This document shows, piece after piece, positions 19,011 through 29,185 of a stretch of DNA of 64,000 bases (its first letter is position 1; every line of letters starts with the position of its first letter). Origin of the DNA: Photorhabdus australis DSM 17609 (GTDB lineage: Bacteria; Pseudomonadota; Gammaproteobacteria; Enterobacterales; Enterobacteriaceae). Location: positions 62,001 through 126,000 of the forward strand of contig NZ_JONO01000008.1 of the NCBI RefSeq assembly GCF_000711895.1, given 5' to 3'. The notes beneath the pieces were generated by a model. It did no database searches and was not told the DNA's origin. It saw nothing but the letters and a program-made list of their open reading frames with translations. Made by a program: the position numbers and the translations under genes.

Positions 19011-21257
19011 TTAAATGCCACCTCTGACCAAACCGCCAACCCCATGCTGCTCCATAAATGTTGCAGATAGCTCCTTTACTCTTGCGCTAGTTTCAGCCCG
19101 TAGTACTTCGGCCATTAACTTTTCAACCTGAACCATCTCCAGGTGGCGTAATAAATATTTAATCCTTGGCACACTACAGCCACTCATACTCAAACTGCGA
19201 TAACCAAGGCCAATCAATATCAAAGCTCCCATAGGAGAACCCGCCATCTCACCACAAATACTAATAGCAAGATCTGCTCGCTGGCTATTTTCAAATACCA
19301 ATTTTAATGCCCGAATTACAGCCGGATGCAAACAATCATAAAGGGGAGCAACGTGAGTGTTATTTCTGTCTACAGCTAACAGATACTGTGTCAGATCATT
19401 AGTTCCAATCGAAACAAAATCGACCCTGTTTTTTAATTGTGGCAGCAGAAAAATAACCGAAGGAACCTCAATCATTACACCAAGCTGTGGCATAGGTATT
19501 TGGCGCACCAAAATTTGTTCAACTTCCTCTTTCGCTCTGTCTATCAAGCACCTAGCTTCATCAACTTCCTCTATGCTGGTCACCATTGGCAACAGTATTT
19601 TCAAATTACCCGTCTTGACATTAGCTCTGAACATTGCTCTCAGCTGAATAAGAAAAATTTCCGGTTGATCCAACGTTACTCGTATCCCACGCCACCCCAA
19701 ACAAGGATTTTCTTCCCTAATCGGCATGTAAGGTAGTTGCTTATCTGCACCAATATCCAGTGTACGTAATACCACAGGTTTATCGGGAAATAATTGTAGC
19801 ATCTCCTGATAACGGGCTTTTTGCTCATCTTCTGAAGGGAAACCACTGTGCAACATAAAAGGTATTTCGGTTCGATATAGACCAACACCATCAATACTAT
19901 CAACTATCTGTAATTCATATTTCAGGCTTAAACCGGCATTAAGCTGAACAAGAACACGCTCACCACTTTTGAGCCGGGCTTCCTGATCAACATTTCCCTC
20001 AGCCAGCTTACTCAGCGCTTTTTCCTCTTCGATTATCTGCTTATATTCCTGAGAAATTAGTGGTTCAGGTTCAATAAAGACTTCTCCGCGGAAACCATCA
20101 AGAATAAGCATACGATTGTGAAGAAGTTCTGGTTGAATATCAGCACCCATAATCGCAGGGATACCCATTGCACGAACCAATATGGCAGAGTGTGAGTGAG
20201 TTGCGCCATCACGAACAATAACCCCTGCCAATCTTTCCTGCGGCATTTCTGCCAACAAATTAGCACTCAATTCATCAGCAACCAGAATAAACCACTCAGG
20301 CCACTGATGGCTGACAGTAAGTGAATCATCCAGATGAAATAGTAACCGCTGCCCAAGTGCCCGTAGATCTGATGCCCTCTCCCGCATATAGGCATCCTGC
20401 AAACCAGCAAATTGCCCCGCATATTTTTCAATAACTTGTTTAACAGCCCATTGTGCAACATATCCCTGTTCAACACAGGAAAACAGATCTTGTTTTAATT
20501 GGGGATCATTCAAAATGTAGGAATAGAGATCAAAAATAGCAGCAGTCTCTTTCTGAGAACCAGAAGTAAAGCGCTTACTCAGCCGCCGGCATTCTGCTGT
20601 CGTATCTTCCAGTGCTTTAATCAGCCGAGAACGTTCTGCTGCATGATCAAGAGTTGATGCTTCAAAAATTTGTTCAAGTGAAGGTTGGGAACAATCCTGC
20701 CAACCTTGAGCCATGACTATTCCATTGGAAATTGCCAATGCTTTAATTCTGGTTTGTCGGTAATGGCCAAACAAGCCTTTTGTTTGAGCCTGAGCAAGAA
20801 TCACAGCCAGTTGCGTCGCCAACGTCACCATAAAAGACTCTTCGCTTTCATTGAACAAACGTTGTTCCTGCTGCTGAACGACTAAAACACCTTGTAACTG
20901 GCGACGATAAATAACCGGAACCCCCAGAAAAGCGCGGAAGTCATCTTCTTTAACCTGAGGTAAGTATTTGAAACTTGGATGACTACGTACATCAGCTAGA
21001 TTGATCAGTTCAGATAATTGACCAACTTGTCCAACTACCCCCTCATCAAAAGCCAGACTGATAGCCCTTCCCCGGGGTTTCTGCAATCCCCGAGTAGCCA
21101 TCAGGTAATAACACCGCCGTTGATGATCAGCAAGGTAGATAGAGCACACATCCGTGTTCATCGCCAGACAAGTTTCGTTCACCAATAGCTCAAGCGCTTC
21201 GGCTAGATTAGTCGCCATAGCGACCTTTTCAACAATTTCCCGTAAACGCATCAACAT
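19011..21257 (-). CDS. ptsP: Phosphoenolpyruvate-protein phosphotransferase PtsP (EI-Ntr)
   Basis: EI-Ntr starts the nitrogen PTS phosphorelay, passing phosphate from PEP to NPr. The 748-residue protein has an N-terminal GAF domain (about 1-165, which senses nitrogen status in the family), the phosphohistidine domain with His356 in RDGATHSHSAILV, and a C-terminal PEP-binding barrel (GADKQLPYMPIREENPCLGWRGIR; VSIGTNDLTQYLLAVDRN; ISICGEMAG). Length equals E. coli PtsP. The start lies 9 bp after rppH, so the two are one transcription unit. Confidence 0.96.
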   Translation of the reverse strand: MLMRLREIVEKVAMATNLAEALELLVNETCLAMNTDVCSIYLADHQRRCYYLMATRGLQKPRGRAISLAFDEGVVGQVGQLSELINLADVRSHPSFKYLPQVKEDDFRAFLGVPVIYRRQLQGVLVVQQQEQRLFNESEESFMVTLATQLAVILAQAQTKGLFGHYRQTRIKALAISNGIVMAQGWQDCSQPSLEQIFEASTLDHAAERSRLIKALEDTTAECRRLSKRFTSGSQKETAAIFDLYSYILNDPQLKQDLFSCVEQGYVAQWAVKQVIEKYAGQFAGLQDAYMRERASDLRALGQRLLFHLDDSLTVSHQWPEWFILVADELSANLLAEMPQERLAGVIVRDGATHSHSAILVRAMGIPAIMGADIQPELLHNRMLILDGFRGEVFIEPEPLISQEYKQIIEEEKALSKLAEGNVDQEARLKSGERVLVQLNAGLSLKYELQIVDSIDGVGLYRTEIPFMLHSGFPSEDEQKARYQEMLQLFPDKPVVLRTLDIGADKQLPYMPIREENPCLGWRGIRVTLDQPEIFLIQLRAMFRANVKTGNLKILLPMVTSIEEVDEARCLIDRAKEEVEQILVRQIPMPQLGVMIEVPSVIFLLPQLKNRVDFVSIGTNDLTQYLLAVDRNNTHVAPLYDCLHPAVIRALKLVFENSQRADLAISICGEMAGSPMGALILIGLGYRSLSMSGCSVPRIKYLLRHLEMVQVEKLMAEVLRAETSARVKELSATFMEQHGVGGLVRGGI

Positions 21258-21266
21258 GGGGCTAAC

Positions 21267-21797
21267 CTAACTTCTTTTACGGCGATAAGAATATGAAGGA
21301 CGCGGCAGCGATAGGTTTTCCTGTATTGGCATTACAGCCGAAGCAAATTCTTTCATCACACGCCGGTAAACATCACGTTTAAAAGAGACCACCTGCCGGA
21401 CAGGATACCAATAGCTGACCCAGCGCCAACCATCGAACTCCGGCGTATTACTGTGTTGCACATTGATATCTTCTTCATTACAAAGCAGTTGTAATAAAAA
21501 CCACCGCTGTTTTTGGCCAATACAGACAGGTCTTGTATCCCAACGCACCAAACGCTTGGGTAATTTGTAACGTAACCAATTACGAGTAGAAGCCAGAATA
21601 CGTACATCTTTCCGACCTAAACCAACTTCTTCATACAGTTCCCGGTACATAGCCTGTTCTGGTGATTCCCCCGGATTAATGCCTCCCTGAGGAAATTGCC
21701 AAGAATGCTGCCCATAACGACGGGCCCACAAAACCTGGCCTTGCCGATTACAAATTACAATTCCTACATTCGGGCGGTAGCCATCATCATCGATCAC
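21267..21797 (-). CDS. rppH: RNA pyrophosphohydrolase RppH
   Basis: RppH removes pyrophosphate from 5'-triphosphorylated mRNA and so triggers RNase E decay. The 176-residue protein has a complete Nudix box (GGINPGE, then [12 protein letters not shown]) and the family N-terminus [17 protein letters not shown]. The C-terminus ends in a basic SYRRKRS. It is the first gene of the rppH-ptsP unit and divergent from thiB. In E. coli its upstream neighbours are different, so a chromosome order break lies just upstream. Confidence 0.96.
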   Translation of the reverse strand: MIDDDGYRPNVGIVICNRQGQVLWARRYGQHSWQFPQGGINPGESPEQAMYRELYEEVGLGRKDVRILASTRNWLRYKLPKRLVRWDTRPVCIGQKQRWFLLQLLCNEEDINVQHSNTPEFDGWRWVSYWYPVRQVVSFKRDVYRRVMKEFASAVMPIQENLSLPRPSYSYRRKRS

Positions 21798-21878
21798 AGA
21801 CTACCTCGATAAACTAAATTTGAAAGATACCTAATTGTTTCATACTACCCTCAAGTGGTAAACCTCTATCAATGGACT

Positions 21879-21906
21879 TTGCAGTAGCCAGCTAAATCTC
21901 TACAAT
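21879..21906 (+). promoter_or_regulatory. Candidate sigma-70 promoter of thiBPQ
   Basis: TTGCAG (21879-21884) and TACAAT (21901-21906) are separated by 16 bp, and transcription would start about 8 bp before the TPP riboswitch. Identified by eye only. Confidence 0.5.
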
Positions 21907-21915
21907 AGCGCCATC

Positions 21916-22002
21916 TCAACGGGGTGCTGGCTGTTTAAAACAGCCTTGCTGAGAGTAAACCCGCCGAACCTGATCCGGCTAATACCGGCGTAGGGATTTG
22001 AG
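21916..22002 (+). promoter_or_regulatory. TPP riboswitch (THI element)
   Basis: All conserved pieces of the thiamine pyrophosphate aptamer are present in order: GGGGTGCTGG, a P3 hairpin (CTGTTTAAAACAG), TTGCTGAGA, AACCTGATCCGGCTAATACCGG and CGTAGGGA. A hairpin of AACGGAAA and TTTCCGTT (22019-22039) follows and could be part of the expression platform, but its T tract is weak. It precedes the thiamine importer genes, which it should repress when TPP is plentiful. Confidence 0.95.
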
Positions 22003-22089
22003 CTGCTAATCATTTCACAACGGAAATTATCTTTCCGTTTAGCGTTTACTCAGATCCTTTGCCAATCCTCTTGAATTAAGGAGAGCAAA

Positions 22090-23103
22090 GTGTTTAAGAC
22101 GTTATTTTCTAAATTAATCGTACTAACAATACTGCCAACCTCTGCTTTGTTACTTAGCCAAATCGCACAGGCAAAATCGGTATTAACTGTTTATACCTAT
22201 GATTCTTTTGCCGCAGAATGGGGGCCAGGGCCTGCGATTAAAAAAGCGTTTGAGGCTAAATGCGACTGTGAACTGAAACTGGTCGCTCTGGAAGACGGTG
22301 TATCTCTACTTAATCGCCTAAGAATGGAAGGAAAACAGACCGCTGCTGATATTATTCTTGGGCTGGATAACAACTTAATTGAAGCCGCTCAACAAACAGG
22401 TTTGTTTACTGAAAGTAAAGTGGATATCAGCAAACTGAAACTCCCTGTGCAATGGCATAACAATGTCTTTATTCCTTATGACTATGGCTATTTTGCCTTT
22501 ATTTACAACAAAAATAAGTTGCCACACCCACCTAAAAGCATGGATGAGCTGGTTAACAGCCACAATAATTGGAAAGTTATCTATCAAGACCCACGTACCA
22601 GCACACCAGGACAAGGTTTATTGTTGTGGATGCAAAAGATTTATGGTGATGACGCCAAACAAGCCTGGCAAAAACTTGCTAAGAAAACCCTAACTGTTAC
22701 TAAAGGTTGGAGTGAAGCTTATGGTCTGTTCCTGAAAGGGGAAAGTGATTTGGTCTTGAGTTACACTTCTTCACCGGGTTATCACCTCTTATTTGAGAAG
22801 AAAGACAATTATGCTGCGGCAACTTTCAGCGAAGGCCATTATCTACAAATCGAAGTTGCCGCTCAATTGGCGTCTAGCAAGCAACCGGAGCTTGCCCAAA
22901 AATTTATGCAATTTATGCTGACTCCGGCTTTCCAACAGGAAATCCCAACTACTAACTGGATGTATCCAGTCATTGATATCCAGCTCCCTGAAGTATATTC
23001 GCAGCTTTCAGTACCAGAAAAATCTCTGCAATACAGCTCGGAAAAAGTCGCCAAACACCGCAACAAATGGATTCGTACATGGCAAAGCGCTGTCAGCCAC
23101 TGA
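22090..23103 (+). CDS. thiB: Thiamine/TPP-binding periplasmic protein ThiB
   Basis: The periplasmic receptor of the ThiBPQ ABC importer for thiamine and its phosphates. It starts with GTG after GGAGAG; the signal peptide ends near LLLSQIAQAKS. The mature protein begins with LTVYTYDSFAAEWGPGPAIKKAF, typical of the family, and includes the TPP-binding segment DPRTSTPGQGLLLW. 337 residues; the E. coli protein is 327. It overlaps thiP by 25 bp and lies downstream of a TPP riboswitch. Also called tbpA. Confidence 0.95.
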   Translation: MFKTLFSKLIVLTILPTSALLLSQIAQAKSVLTVYTYDSFAAEWGPGPAIKKAFEAKCDCELKLVALEDGVSLLNRLRMEGKQTAADIILGLDNNLIEAAQQTGLFTESKVDISKLKLPVQWHNNVFIPYDYGYFAFIYNKNKLPHPPKSMDELVNSHNNWKVIYQDPRTSTPGQGLLLWMQKIYGDDAKQAWQKLAKKTLTVTKGWSEAYGLFLKGESDLVLSYTSSPGYHLLFEKKDNYAAATFSEGHYLQIEVAAQLASSKQPELAQKFMQFMLTPAFQQEIPTTNWMYPVIDIQLPEVYSQLSVPEKSLQYSSEKVAKHRNKWIRTWQSAVSH

Positions 23104-24683
23104 TTGCCGGATGGCTGTTGCCGGGGGCTATCGCCTCCGGTTTTTTACTCCTGATCGCCTTATTGGCGTTCGGTACATTTTGGTTTAACGCACCTGAAAG
23201 TGATTGGCACCTACTGTTAGAAGATAGCTATCTTTGGCACATTGTACGTTTTACATTCTGGCAGGCTTTTCTGTCAGCTCTGTTTTCCATTATTCCAGCC
23301 ATTTTTCTTTCCAGAGCGCTTTACCGACGCAATTTTCCAGGCCGAATCTTATTTTTGCGCCTGTGTGCAATGACACTGGTTTTACCCGTACTAGTCGCTT
23401 TGTTTGGTATTCTGACTGTCTATGGCAGAGTCGGCTGGCTGGCACAGTTTTGCGAGTGGATCGGTATCAATTACCATTTCACACCTTATGGTTTATCCGG
23501 GATTTTGCTGGCACATATTTTTTTTAATATGCCACTGGCAACACGACTTTTACTGCAATCACTGGAGAATATTGCGGTAGAACAACGGCAGCTAGCGGCT
23601 CAGTTAGGTATGAATGAATGGCAACATTTCCGTTTTGTTGAATGGCCTTATCTGCGCCGTCAGCTCCTGCCAACAGGTGCTCTGATTTTTATGCTCTGTT
23701 TCGCCAGTTTTGCCACTGTACTTGCTTTAGGTGGCGGCCCTGCTGCAACGACGGTCGAGCTGGCAATTTATCAGGCGTTAAGCTATGACTACGATCTTAA
23801 CCGTGCGGCTTTGCTAGCTTTGATTCAGCTTACCTGCTGCCTTAGCCTTGTTCTCCTCAGCCAAAAGCTCAACAGCGCTCTATCTGTTGGCTACAGTAGC
23901 CAACAACAATGGCGTAACCCACAAGATACTTTGCCGAAAAAAATCTGTGATTGTTTGTTAATTATCGCAGCCTTATTACTGCTGGTACCACCATTGCTGG
24001 CTGTCGTCGTGGATGGCCTGAATAGTGGGATACTTAACGTACTACGTCAGCCTGCATTGTGGCAGGCGTTTGTTACTTCAGTTGTCATTGCCTTAGGTGC
24101 AGGATTTCTGTGTGTTTTGTTCACTATGATGTTGCTGTGGAGCAGCCGCGAGCTATATCTGCGCCACTCCCCCCGCTGGGGACAAGCGATGGAAATAAGT
24201 GGTTTATTGATCCTGGCTATGCCCGGCATTGTACTGGCAACAGGATTCTTTCTGTTATTTAACGATACCATCGGCTTACCCCGTTCACCTTACGGTCTGG
24301 TGATTCTAACTAACTCGTTAATGGCAATCCCTTATGCACTGAAAGTTCTGGATAATCCAATGAAAGATTTGGCTGCACGCTATAATCCACTGTGCCGATC
24401 CCTGGATATTCAAGGTATTAGCCGACTACGCTGGATTGAACTGAAAGCACTGAAAATTCCGCTAGCACAAGCTCTGGCTTTTGCTTGTGTCCTCTCGATC
24501 GGTGATTTTGGCATTGTGGCTCTGTTTGGTAATGAAGATTTCCGTACACTGCCCTTCTATCTTTACCAGCAAATAGGGGCTTACCGTAGTCAGGATGGCG
24601 CTATCACCGCTTTATTGCTGTTATTATTATGTTTTATACTGTTTAGTTTACTTGAACTCTTACCAGGACGACGTAATGCTTAA
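23079..24683 (+). CDS. thiP: Thiamine ABC transporter permease ThiP
   Basis: The inner-membrane permease of the thiamine importer, with about twelve hydrophobic segments and two EAA-type loops (one at [23 protein letters not shown], shortened here to its ends; the other near [18 protein letters not shown]). The ATG at 23079 ([16 protein letters not shown]) matches the E. coli start (MATRRQPLIPGW) and was preferred to an ATG four codons upstream. The gene overlaps thiB by 25 bp and thiQ by 8 bp, indicating one coupled operon. 534 residues. Confidence 0.94.
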   Translation: MAKRCQPLIAGWLLPGAIASGFLLLIALLAFGTFWFNAPESDWHLLLEDSYLWHIVRFTFWQAFLSALFSIIPAIFLSRALYRRNFPGRILFLRLCAMTLVLPVLVALFGILTVYGRVGWLAQFCEWIGINYHFTPYGLSGILLAHIFFNMPLATRLLLQSLENIAVEQRQLAAQLGMNEWQHFRFVEWPYLRRQLLPTGALIFMLCFASFATVLALGGGPAATTVELAIYQALSYDYDLNRAALLALIQLTCCLSLVLLSQKLNSALSVGYSSQQQWRNPQDTLPKKICDCLLIIAALLLLVPPLLAVVVDGLNSGILNVLRQPALWQAFVTSVVIALGAGFLCVLFTMMLLWSSRELYLRHSPRWGQAMEISGLLILAMPGIVLATGFFLLFNDTIGLPRSPYGLVILTNSLMAIPYALKVLDNPMKDLAARYNPLCRSLDIQGISRLRWIELKALKIPLAQALAFACVLSIGDFGIVALFGNEDFRTLPFYLYQQIGAYRSQDGAITALLLLLLCFILFSLLELLPGRRNA

Positions 24684-25383
24684 ACTTGAGAATCTGACTT
24701 ACACCTATGAACATCTGGTGATGCTCTTTGACTTGCAGATTCAAGCAGGGGAACGTATCGCCATTCTTGGACCCAGTGGAGCAGGTAAAAGTACGCTACT
24801 GAACCTGATTGCAGGTTTTCAAACAGCAAAAAAAGGTTCCCTATGGCTGAATGGAGAAAATCACACCAGTACTCCCCCTGCTCAGCGTCCTGTATCCATG
24901 CTATTTCAGGAAAATAACCTCTTTTCTCACCTGACAATTGAACAAAATATTGGGCTGGGGTTACATCCCGGATTGCGCCTTAATAGCAAACAGAAGCAGA
25001 CGTTACGGCAAATAGTCTCCCAGGTCTCGTTGGAAGACTGCCTTACCCGTCTGCCTGCTCAACTTTCTGGAGGACAACGGCAGAGGGCCGCATTAGCGCG
25101 TTGTCTGGTGCGCCAGCAACCCATTTTATTACTTGATGAGCCTTTTTCTGCCCTTGACCCAGCACTGCGTAATGAAATGCTGATATTACTGGAACAAGTT
25201 TGCAATGAACGCCAACTTACATTGCTGATGGTTTCACATAATCTGGATGATGCCACCCATATAGCTGACCGCTCTTTATTAGTCGTTGACGGCAATATTC
25301 ACTATGACGGTTTAACAAAAGCACTGGCTACTGGTACTGCTCCTGAAGCGGCAATTTTGGGAAAGAAAGCCAACTCTAATTAG
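24676..25383 (+). CDS. thiQ: Thiamine ABC transporter ATPase ThiQ
   Basis: The ATP-hydrolysing subunit of the thiamine importer. Walker A is [10 protein letters not shown], the signature is [16 protein letters not shown], Walker B is [13 protein letters not shown], and the switch histidine is in [11 protein letters not shown]. The start is ATG 24676 ([14 protein letters not shown]), matching the E. coli N-terminus; a longer frame starting inside thiP would add 27 hydrophobic residues read out of frame from thiP. 235 residues. It is the last gene of the riboswitch-controlled operon; beyond it the usual polB gene is in ruins. Confidence 0.95.
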   Translation: MLKLENLTYTYEHLVMLFDLQIQAGERIAILGPSGAGKSTLLNLIAGFQTAKKGSLWLNGENHTSTPPAQRPVSMLFQENNLFSHLTIEQNIGLGLHPGLRLNSKQKQTLRQIVSQVSLEDCLTRLPAQLSGGQRQRAALARCLVRQQPILLLDEPFSALDPALRNEMLILLEQVCNERQLTLLMVSHNLDDATHIADRSLLVVDGNIHYDGLTKALATGTAPEAAILGKKANSN

Positions 25384-25417
25384 GCGTTATTAATGTCATC
25401 GCCGTCAGAATAAATGA

Positions 25418-25464
25418 TATACCTGTTATCTTTCAAGTTGCCTCTTTGTTGGCTGCACTCACTG
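25418..25464. repeat. Truncated ERIC element, inverted (copy 2)
   Basis: Reads TATACCTGTTATCTTTCAAG, then TTGCCTCTTTGTTGGCTGCA and CTCACT, the reverse complement of the right half of the full copies near 29.1 and 58.4 kb. It stops abruptly after CTGCACTCACT, where polB-derived sequence takes over. Confidence 0.85.
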
Positions 25465-25466
25465 AC

Positions 25467-25840
25467 TGACACCTCTGGCGCTGGATTCCCAGAACCAATT
25501 GTATTCACTAATTTTTTATGAGCAATCCTATCAGAAATTTATTCATAGCTATGTTACCAGTATCCTACAAGGTAAATTTGATGATAAACTAACCTACCGT
25601 AAAAGGTTGAGCCGTAAACTGTCTGACTATCAGCGTAATGTGCCACCATATTGTAAAAGCAGCAAGACTGGCAGATGAACACAATCCGAGCTAGTACCGC
25701 AGAAAAACCAGCGTACACCGCTGGATTATGATCACAATATCAATAAGCAACTTCAGCCTATCTCTGATGCTATCTTGCTATTTTTACAAGATAATTTTAT
25801 AACTTTACCTACCGGGCAGAGGGTAATGCCTTTTAGCTAA
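25467..25840 (+). pseudogene. polB: polB (DNA polymerase II) 3' remnant
   Basis: The translated debris matches the remembered C-terminus of E. coli PolB: LALDSQNQLYSLIFYE (E. coli LAQQFQQELYLRIF), then YRKRLSRKLSDYQRNVPP (E. coli YRKRLRRPLSEYQRNVPP). A frame change follows, giving HIVKAARLADEHNP (E. coli HVRAARLADEENQ), then a stop and deletion of about 20 codons, then QRTPLDYDHNINKQLQP and LQDNFITLPTGQ (E. coli QRSPLDYEHYLTRQLQP, IEDNFATLMTGQ). The roughly 650 N-terminal codons are missing. polB precedes rapA in E. coli, so this is the gene in its ancestral place, inactivated. DNA polymerase II activity from this locus is lost. Confidence 0.88.
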
Positions 25841-26036
25841 TCACTATTTGGCTAATTACTATTTTTTGCAGGTGACGACTAGCTTTGCTTCCATTAACAT
25901 ATCGCCCCTTTAACGAGTGATAAGGGGATTTATGGGGCATCTTTGCATCTGCCCATTATCTCCGTTAGATCAAATAAAAAGCTGTCGTCCTTCACCTATC
26001 AATAACATTTATCTAACAGAAACTGAGTCAAAATTT

Positions 26037-28943
26037 ATGCCATTTACCCTCGGTCAACGCTGGATCAGCGATACAGAAAGCGAACTTGGATTGGGAACCG
26101 TTGTTGCATTGGACGCACGAATGGTCACTTTGCTTTTTCCTGCCAGCGGAGAAAACCGCCTTTATGCACGCAATGATTCCCCTATTACCCGTGTGATGTT
26201 CAACTCAGGGGATGTTGTCACCAGCCACGAAGGCTGGCAACTCAAAGTAGATGAAGTCCAACAAGAAAATGGCCTGATTATTTATACAGGTACACGCCTT
26301 GATACCCTGGAAGAAAATGTCAGTCTGCGCGAAGTATTCCTCGACAGTAAGCTCACCTTTAACAAACCACAGGATCGCCTGTTTGCGGGTCAAATTGATC
26401 GGATGGATCGCTTTGCCCTGCGCTTTCGTGCCCGTAAATATCAAAGCGAACAATTTAAACTTGCTGAAAGCGGTCTGCGTGGTATTCGTGCAAGCCTGAT
26501 CCCTCATCAGCTTCATATCGCTAACGAAGTAGGCAAACGCTATGCCCCAAGGGTGCTACTGGCTGATGAAGTTGGCTTAGGTAAAACTATCGAAGCCGGG
26601 ATGATCATCCACCAGCAGCTGATGGCGGGTCGTGCTGAACGTATTCTGATTATTGTGCCGGACAGCTTGCAACATCAATGGCTGGTAGAAATGTTGCGCC
26701 GCTTCAATTTGCGCTTTGCCCTGTTTGATGATAGCCGCTATACCGAAGCACGACACGACAGCGATAACCCATTTGAAACAGAACAATTGGTGTTGTGCTC
26801 GCTGGATTTTGTCCGCCGTAATAAACAACGTTTTGAGCATATGCTTGAAGCCAATTGGGATTTGATGGTGGTGGATGAAGCTCACCATCTGGCCTGGAGT
26901 GAAGATGCACCAAGTCGTGAATACCAAGTTATTGAAGAATTGGCTGAACAAATCCCAGGTGTACTGCTGCTAACTGCGACCCCGGAACAATTAGGACAAG
27001 AAAGCCATTTTGCCCGCCTGCGCCTGCTTGATCCAAGCCGCTTCCATGATTATCAGGCTTTTATTGACGAACAACAAAACTATCGCCCGGTTGCTGATGC
27101 TGTCACTCTGCTGTTATCCGGTGAACAGCTTAATAATCATCAATTAAATCTGATGGGTGAGCTGATTAGTGAGCAGGATATTGAGCCTCTGCTGAAAGCA
27201 GCCAACAGTAATAATGATGAAAGTGAAACCGCACGCCGTGAACTGATTTCCATGCTGATGGATCGCCACGGTACCAGCCGTATTCTATTCCGTAACACCC
27301 GTAATGGCGTGAAAGGCTTCCCTCATAGGGAACTGCATCAGATTAAATTGCCTCTGCCTGCCCAATATCAGACAGCAATTAAAGTCTCCGATATTATGGG
27401 TGCTAAAAAATCGCTGGAATCTCGTGCCAGGGATATGCTTTATCCAGAGCAGATTTATCAGGAATTTGAAGGTGAAAACGCCACCTGGTGGAATTTTGAT
27501 CCCCGCGTAGAATGGCTACTTGGTTTCCTGACGGCAAACCGTAATGAAAAAGTGCTGGTAATTTGTGCTAAAGCAACCACAGCTCTGCAACTGGAACAGG
27601 TACTGCGTGAACGTGAAGGCATTCGCGGCGCTGTTTTCCATGAAGGATTATCATTGGTTGAACGTGACCGCGCTGCCGCCTACTTTGCTTCTGAAGAAGA
27701 GGGGGCTCAGGTATTACTGTGTTCCGAAATTGGCTCAGAAGGTCGTAACTTCCAATTCGCCAACCAACTAGTCATGTTCGATTTACCATTCAATCCAGAT
27801 TTACTGGAACAGCGCATTGGACGTCTGGATCGTATCGGCCAAAGCCGTGATATCCAGATTAATGTGCCATATCTGGAGAATACCGCCCAAGCTGTCTTGA
27901 TCCGCTGGTACCACGAAGGTCTGGATGCATTCGAGCACACCTGTCCGACAGGGCGTACTATTTACGATCACTATTACGAAACTCTACTAAATTATCTTGC
28001 CAAACCGAACGAGCAGGAAAAATTTGGTGAATTTATTGATCAGTGTCGCCAACAACATGAACAACTCAAACAACAACTAGAGCAAGGACGTGACCGACTG
28101 CTGGAAATGAATTCCAATGGTGGAGAGCACGGTTTGTTGTTAGCAGAAAAAATTGCAGAGTATGATAATGATACTGATTTGGTGAATTTCTCTCTTAACT
28201 TGTTTGATATCGTTGGTATCAATCAGGAAGATCGCAGTGACAACATGATAGTACTCACCCCCTCTGATCATATGCTAGTCCCAGATTTCCCAGGGTTGCC
28301 ACAAGATGGCTGTACTATTACATTTGATCGGGAACAGGCATTGTCTCGTGAAGATGCCCAGTTTATTAGTTGGGAACATCCGATTATCCGTAACGGATTA
28401 GATTTGATTCTATCTGGCGATACAGGTAGCTGTGCTGTTTCTCTTTTGAAAAATAAAGCATTACCTGTTGGAACGCTGTTAGTAGAGCTGATTTATGTGG
28501 TTGAAGCACAAGCACCAAAGCATCTGCAATTGACCCGTTTCCTTCCACCAACCCCATTGCGAATACTGATGGACTTGAAAGGTAATAATCTGGCTGGTCA
28601 GGTAGAATTTGAAAGCTTTAACCGCCAGCTGAATGCTGTAAACCGCCATACCGCGAGTAAGCTGGTTAATGCCGTGCAAAAAGAAGTTCATGCTATTTTG
28701 CAACAAGCAGAAGGTTTGGTAGAGGCTCAAGCTCAAGCATTGATTGAACAGGCAAAGCAAGAAGCTGATGAAAACCTCACTGTCGAACTTTCCCGTCTGG
28801 AAGCATTGAAGGCAGTCAATCCAAATATCCGTGATGATGAGTTGGAAGCAATTGAGTCTAACCGTCAACAGTTGCTACTTAACCTGAATCAAGCAAGCTG
28901 GCGTCTGGATGCTATTCGTCTTGTTGTTGTTACACATCAGTAA
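26037..28943 (+). CDS. rapA: RNA polymerase-associated ATPase RapA (HepA)
   Basis: RapA is a Swi2/Snf2 ATPase that binds RNA polymerase and promotes its recycling. The 968-residue protein equals E. coli RapA in length if ATG 26037 is used ([20 protein letters not shown]); an upstream frame back to 25917 has no family-like sequence. Motifs: Walker [18 protein letters not shown] box [10 protein letters not shown], motif [13 protein letters not shown], motif [11 protein letters not shown], and motif [13 protein letters not shown]. Tudor-like N-terminal domains cover about 1-110. It is followed by rluA after an ERIC element. Confidence 0.96.
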   Translation: MPFTLGQRWISDTESELGLGTVVALDARMVTLLFPASGENRLYARNDSPITRVMFNSGDVVTSHEGWQLKVDEVQQENGLIIYTGTRLDTLEENVSLREVFLDSKLTFNKPQDRLFAGQIDRMDRFALRFRARKYQSEQFKLAESGLRGIRASLIPHQLHIANEVGKRYAPRVLLADEVGLGKTIEAGMIIHQQLMAGRAERILIIVPDSLQHQWLVEMLRRFNLRFALFDDSRYTEARHDSDNPFETEQLVLCSLDFVRRNKQRFEHMLEANWDLMVVDEAHHLAWSEDAPSREYQVIEELAEQIPGVLLLTATPEQLGQESHFARLRLLDPSRFHDYQAFIDEQQNYRPVADAVTLLLSGEQLNNHQLNLMGELISEQDIEPLLKAANSNNDESETARRELISMLMDRHGTSRILFRNTRNGVKGFPHRELHQIKLPLPAQYQTAIKVSDIMGAKKSLESRARDMLYPEQIYQEFEGENATWWNFDPRVEWLLGFLTANRNEKVLVICAKATTALQLEQVLREREGIRGAVFHEGLSLVERDRAAAYFASEEEGAQVLLCSEIGSEGRNFQFANQLVMFDLPFNPDLLEQRIGRLDRIGQSRDIQINVPYLENTAQAVLIRWYHEGLDAFEHTCPTGRTIYDHYYETLLNYLAKPNEQEKFGEFIDQCRQQHEQLKQQLEQGRDRLLEMNSNGGEHGLLLAEKIAEYDNDTDLVNFSLNLFDIVGINQEDRSDNMIVLTPSDHMLVPDFPGLPQDGCTITFDREQALSREDAQFISWEHPIIRNGLDLILSGDTGSCAVSLLKNKALPVGTLLVELIYVVEAQAPKHLQLTRFLPPTPLRILMDLKGNNLAGQVEFESFNRQLNAVNRHTASKLVNAVQKEVHAILQQAEGLVEAQAQALIEQAKQEADENLTVELSRLEALKAVNPNIRDDELEAIESNRQQLLLNLNQASWRLDAIRLVVVTHQ

Positions 28944-29037
28944 AAAAGGTTAGAAATATTCGGATGTCATGCGGGATGGAATAAACCCCATTCCCGCATT
29001 TCCCCAGACAATCTGACTTTTTAATGAGCAATATCAC

Positions 29038-29163
29038 TATACCCAATAGATTTCAAGATGCATCGCGACGGCAAGGGAGCGAATCCCCAGGCATAGCTAA
29101 CTATGTGACCGAGGTGAGTGAGTGCAGCCAACAAAGAGGCAACTTGAAAGATAACAGGTATAT
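29038..29163. repeat. ERIC element, copy 3 (full length)
   Basis: About 126 bp from TATACCCAATAGATTTCAAG to CTTGAAAGATAACAGGTATA, with terminal inverted repeats and the central palindrome (GCATAGCTAACTATG). It fills most of the 242-bp rapA-rluA gap and ends 22 bp before the rluA start codon, so it would form a hairpin in the mRNA next to the rluA ribosome-binding site. Confidence 0.92.
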
Positions 29164-29185
29164 ACTGTCCTCTACCGGAGTCTCA

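Larger units (their letters stand above)
25384..25916. other. Intergenic region thiQ-rapA with ERIC and polB debris
   Basis: 533 bp with no intact gene. It contains a truncated inverted ERIC (25418-25464), decayed 3' coding sequence of polB (25467-25840), and about 75 bp leading to rapA, whose true start is further on at 26037. Confidence 0.8.

Noticed and set aside
25917-26036. 40-codon N-terminal extension of rapA
   Set aside because: Starting at 26037 gives exactly the 968 residues of E. coli RapA with the correct N-terminus; the extension has no conserved character.
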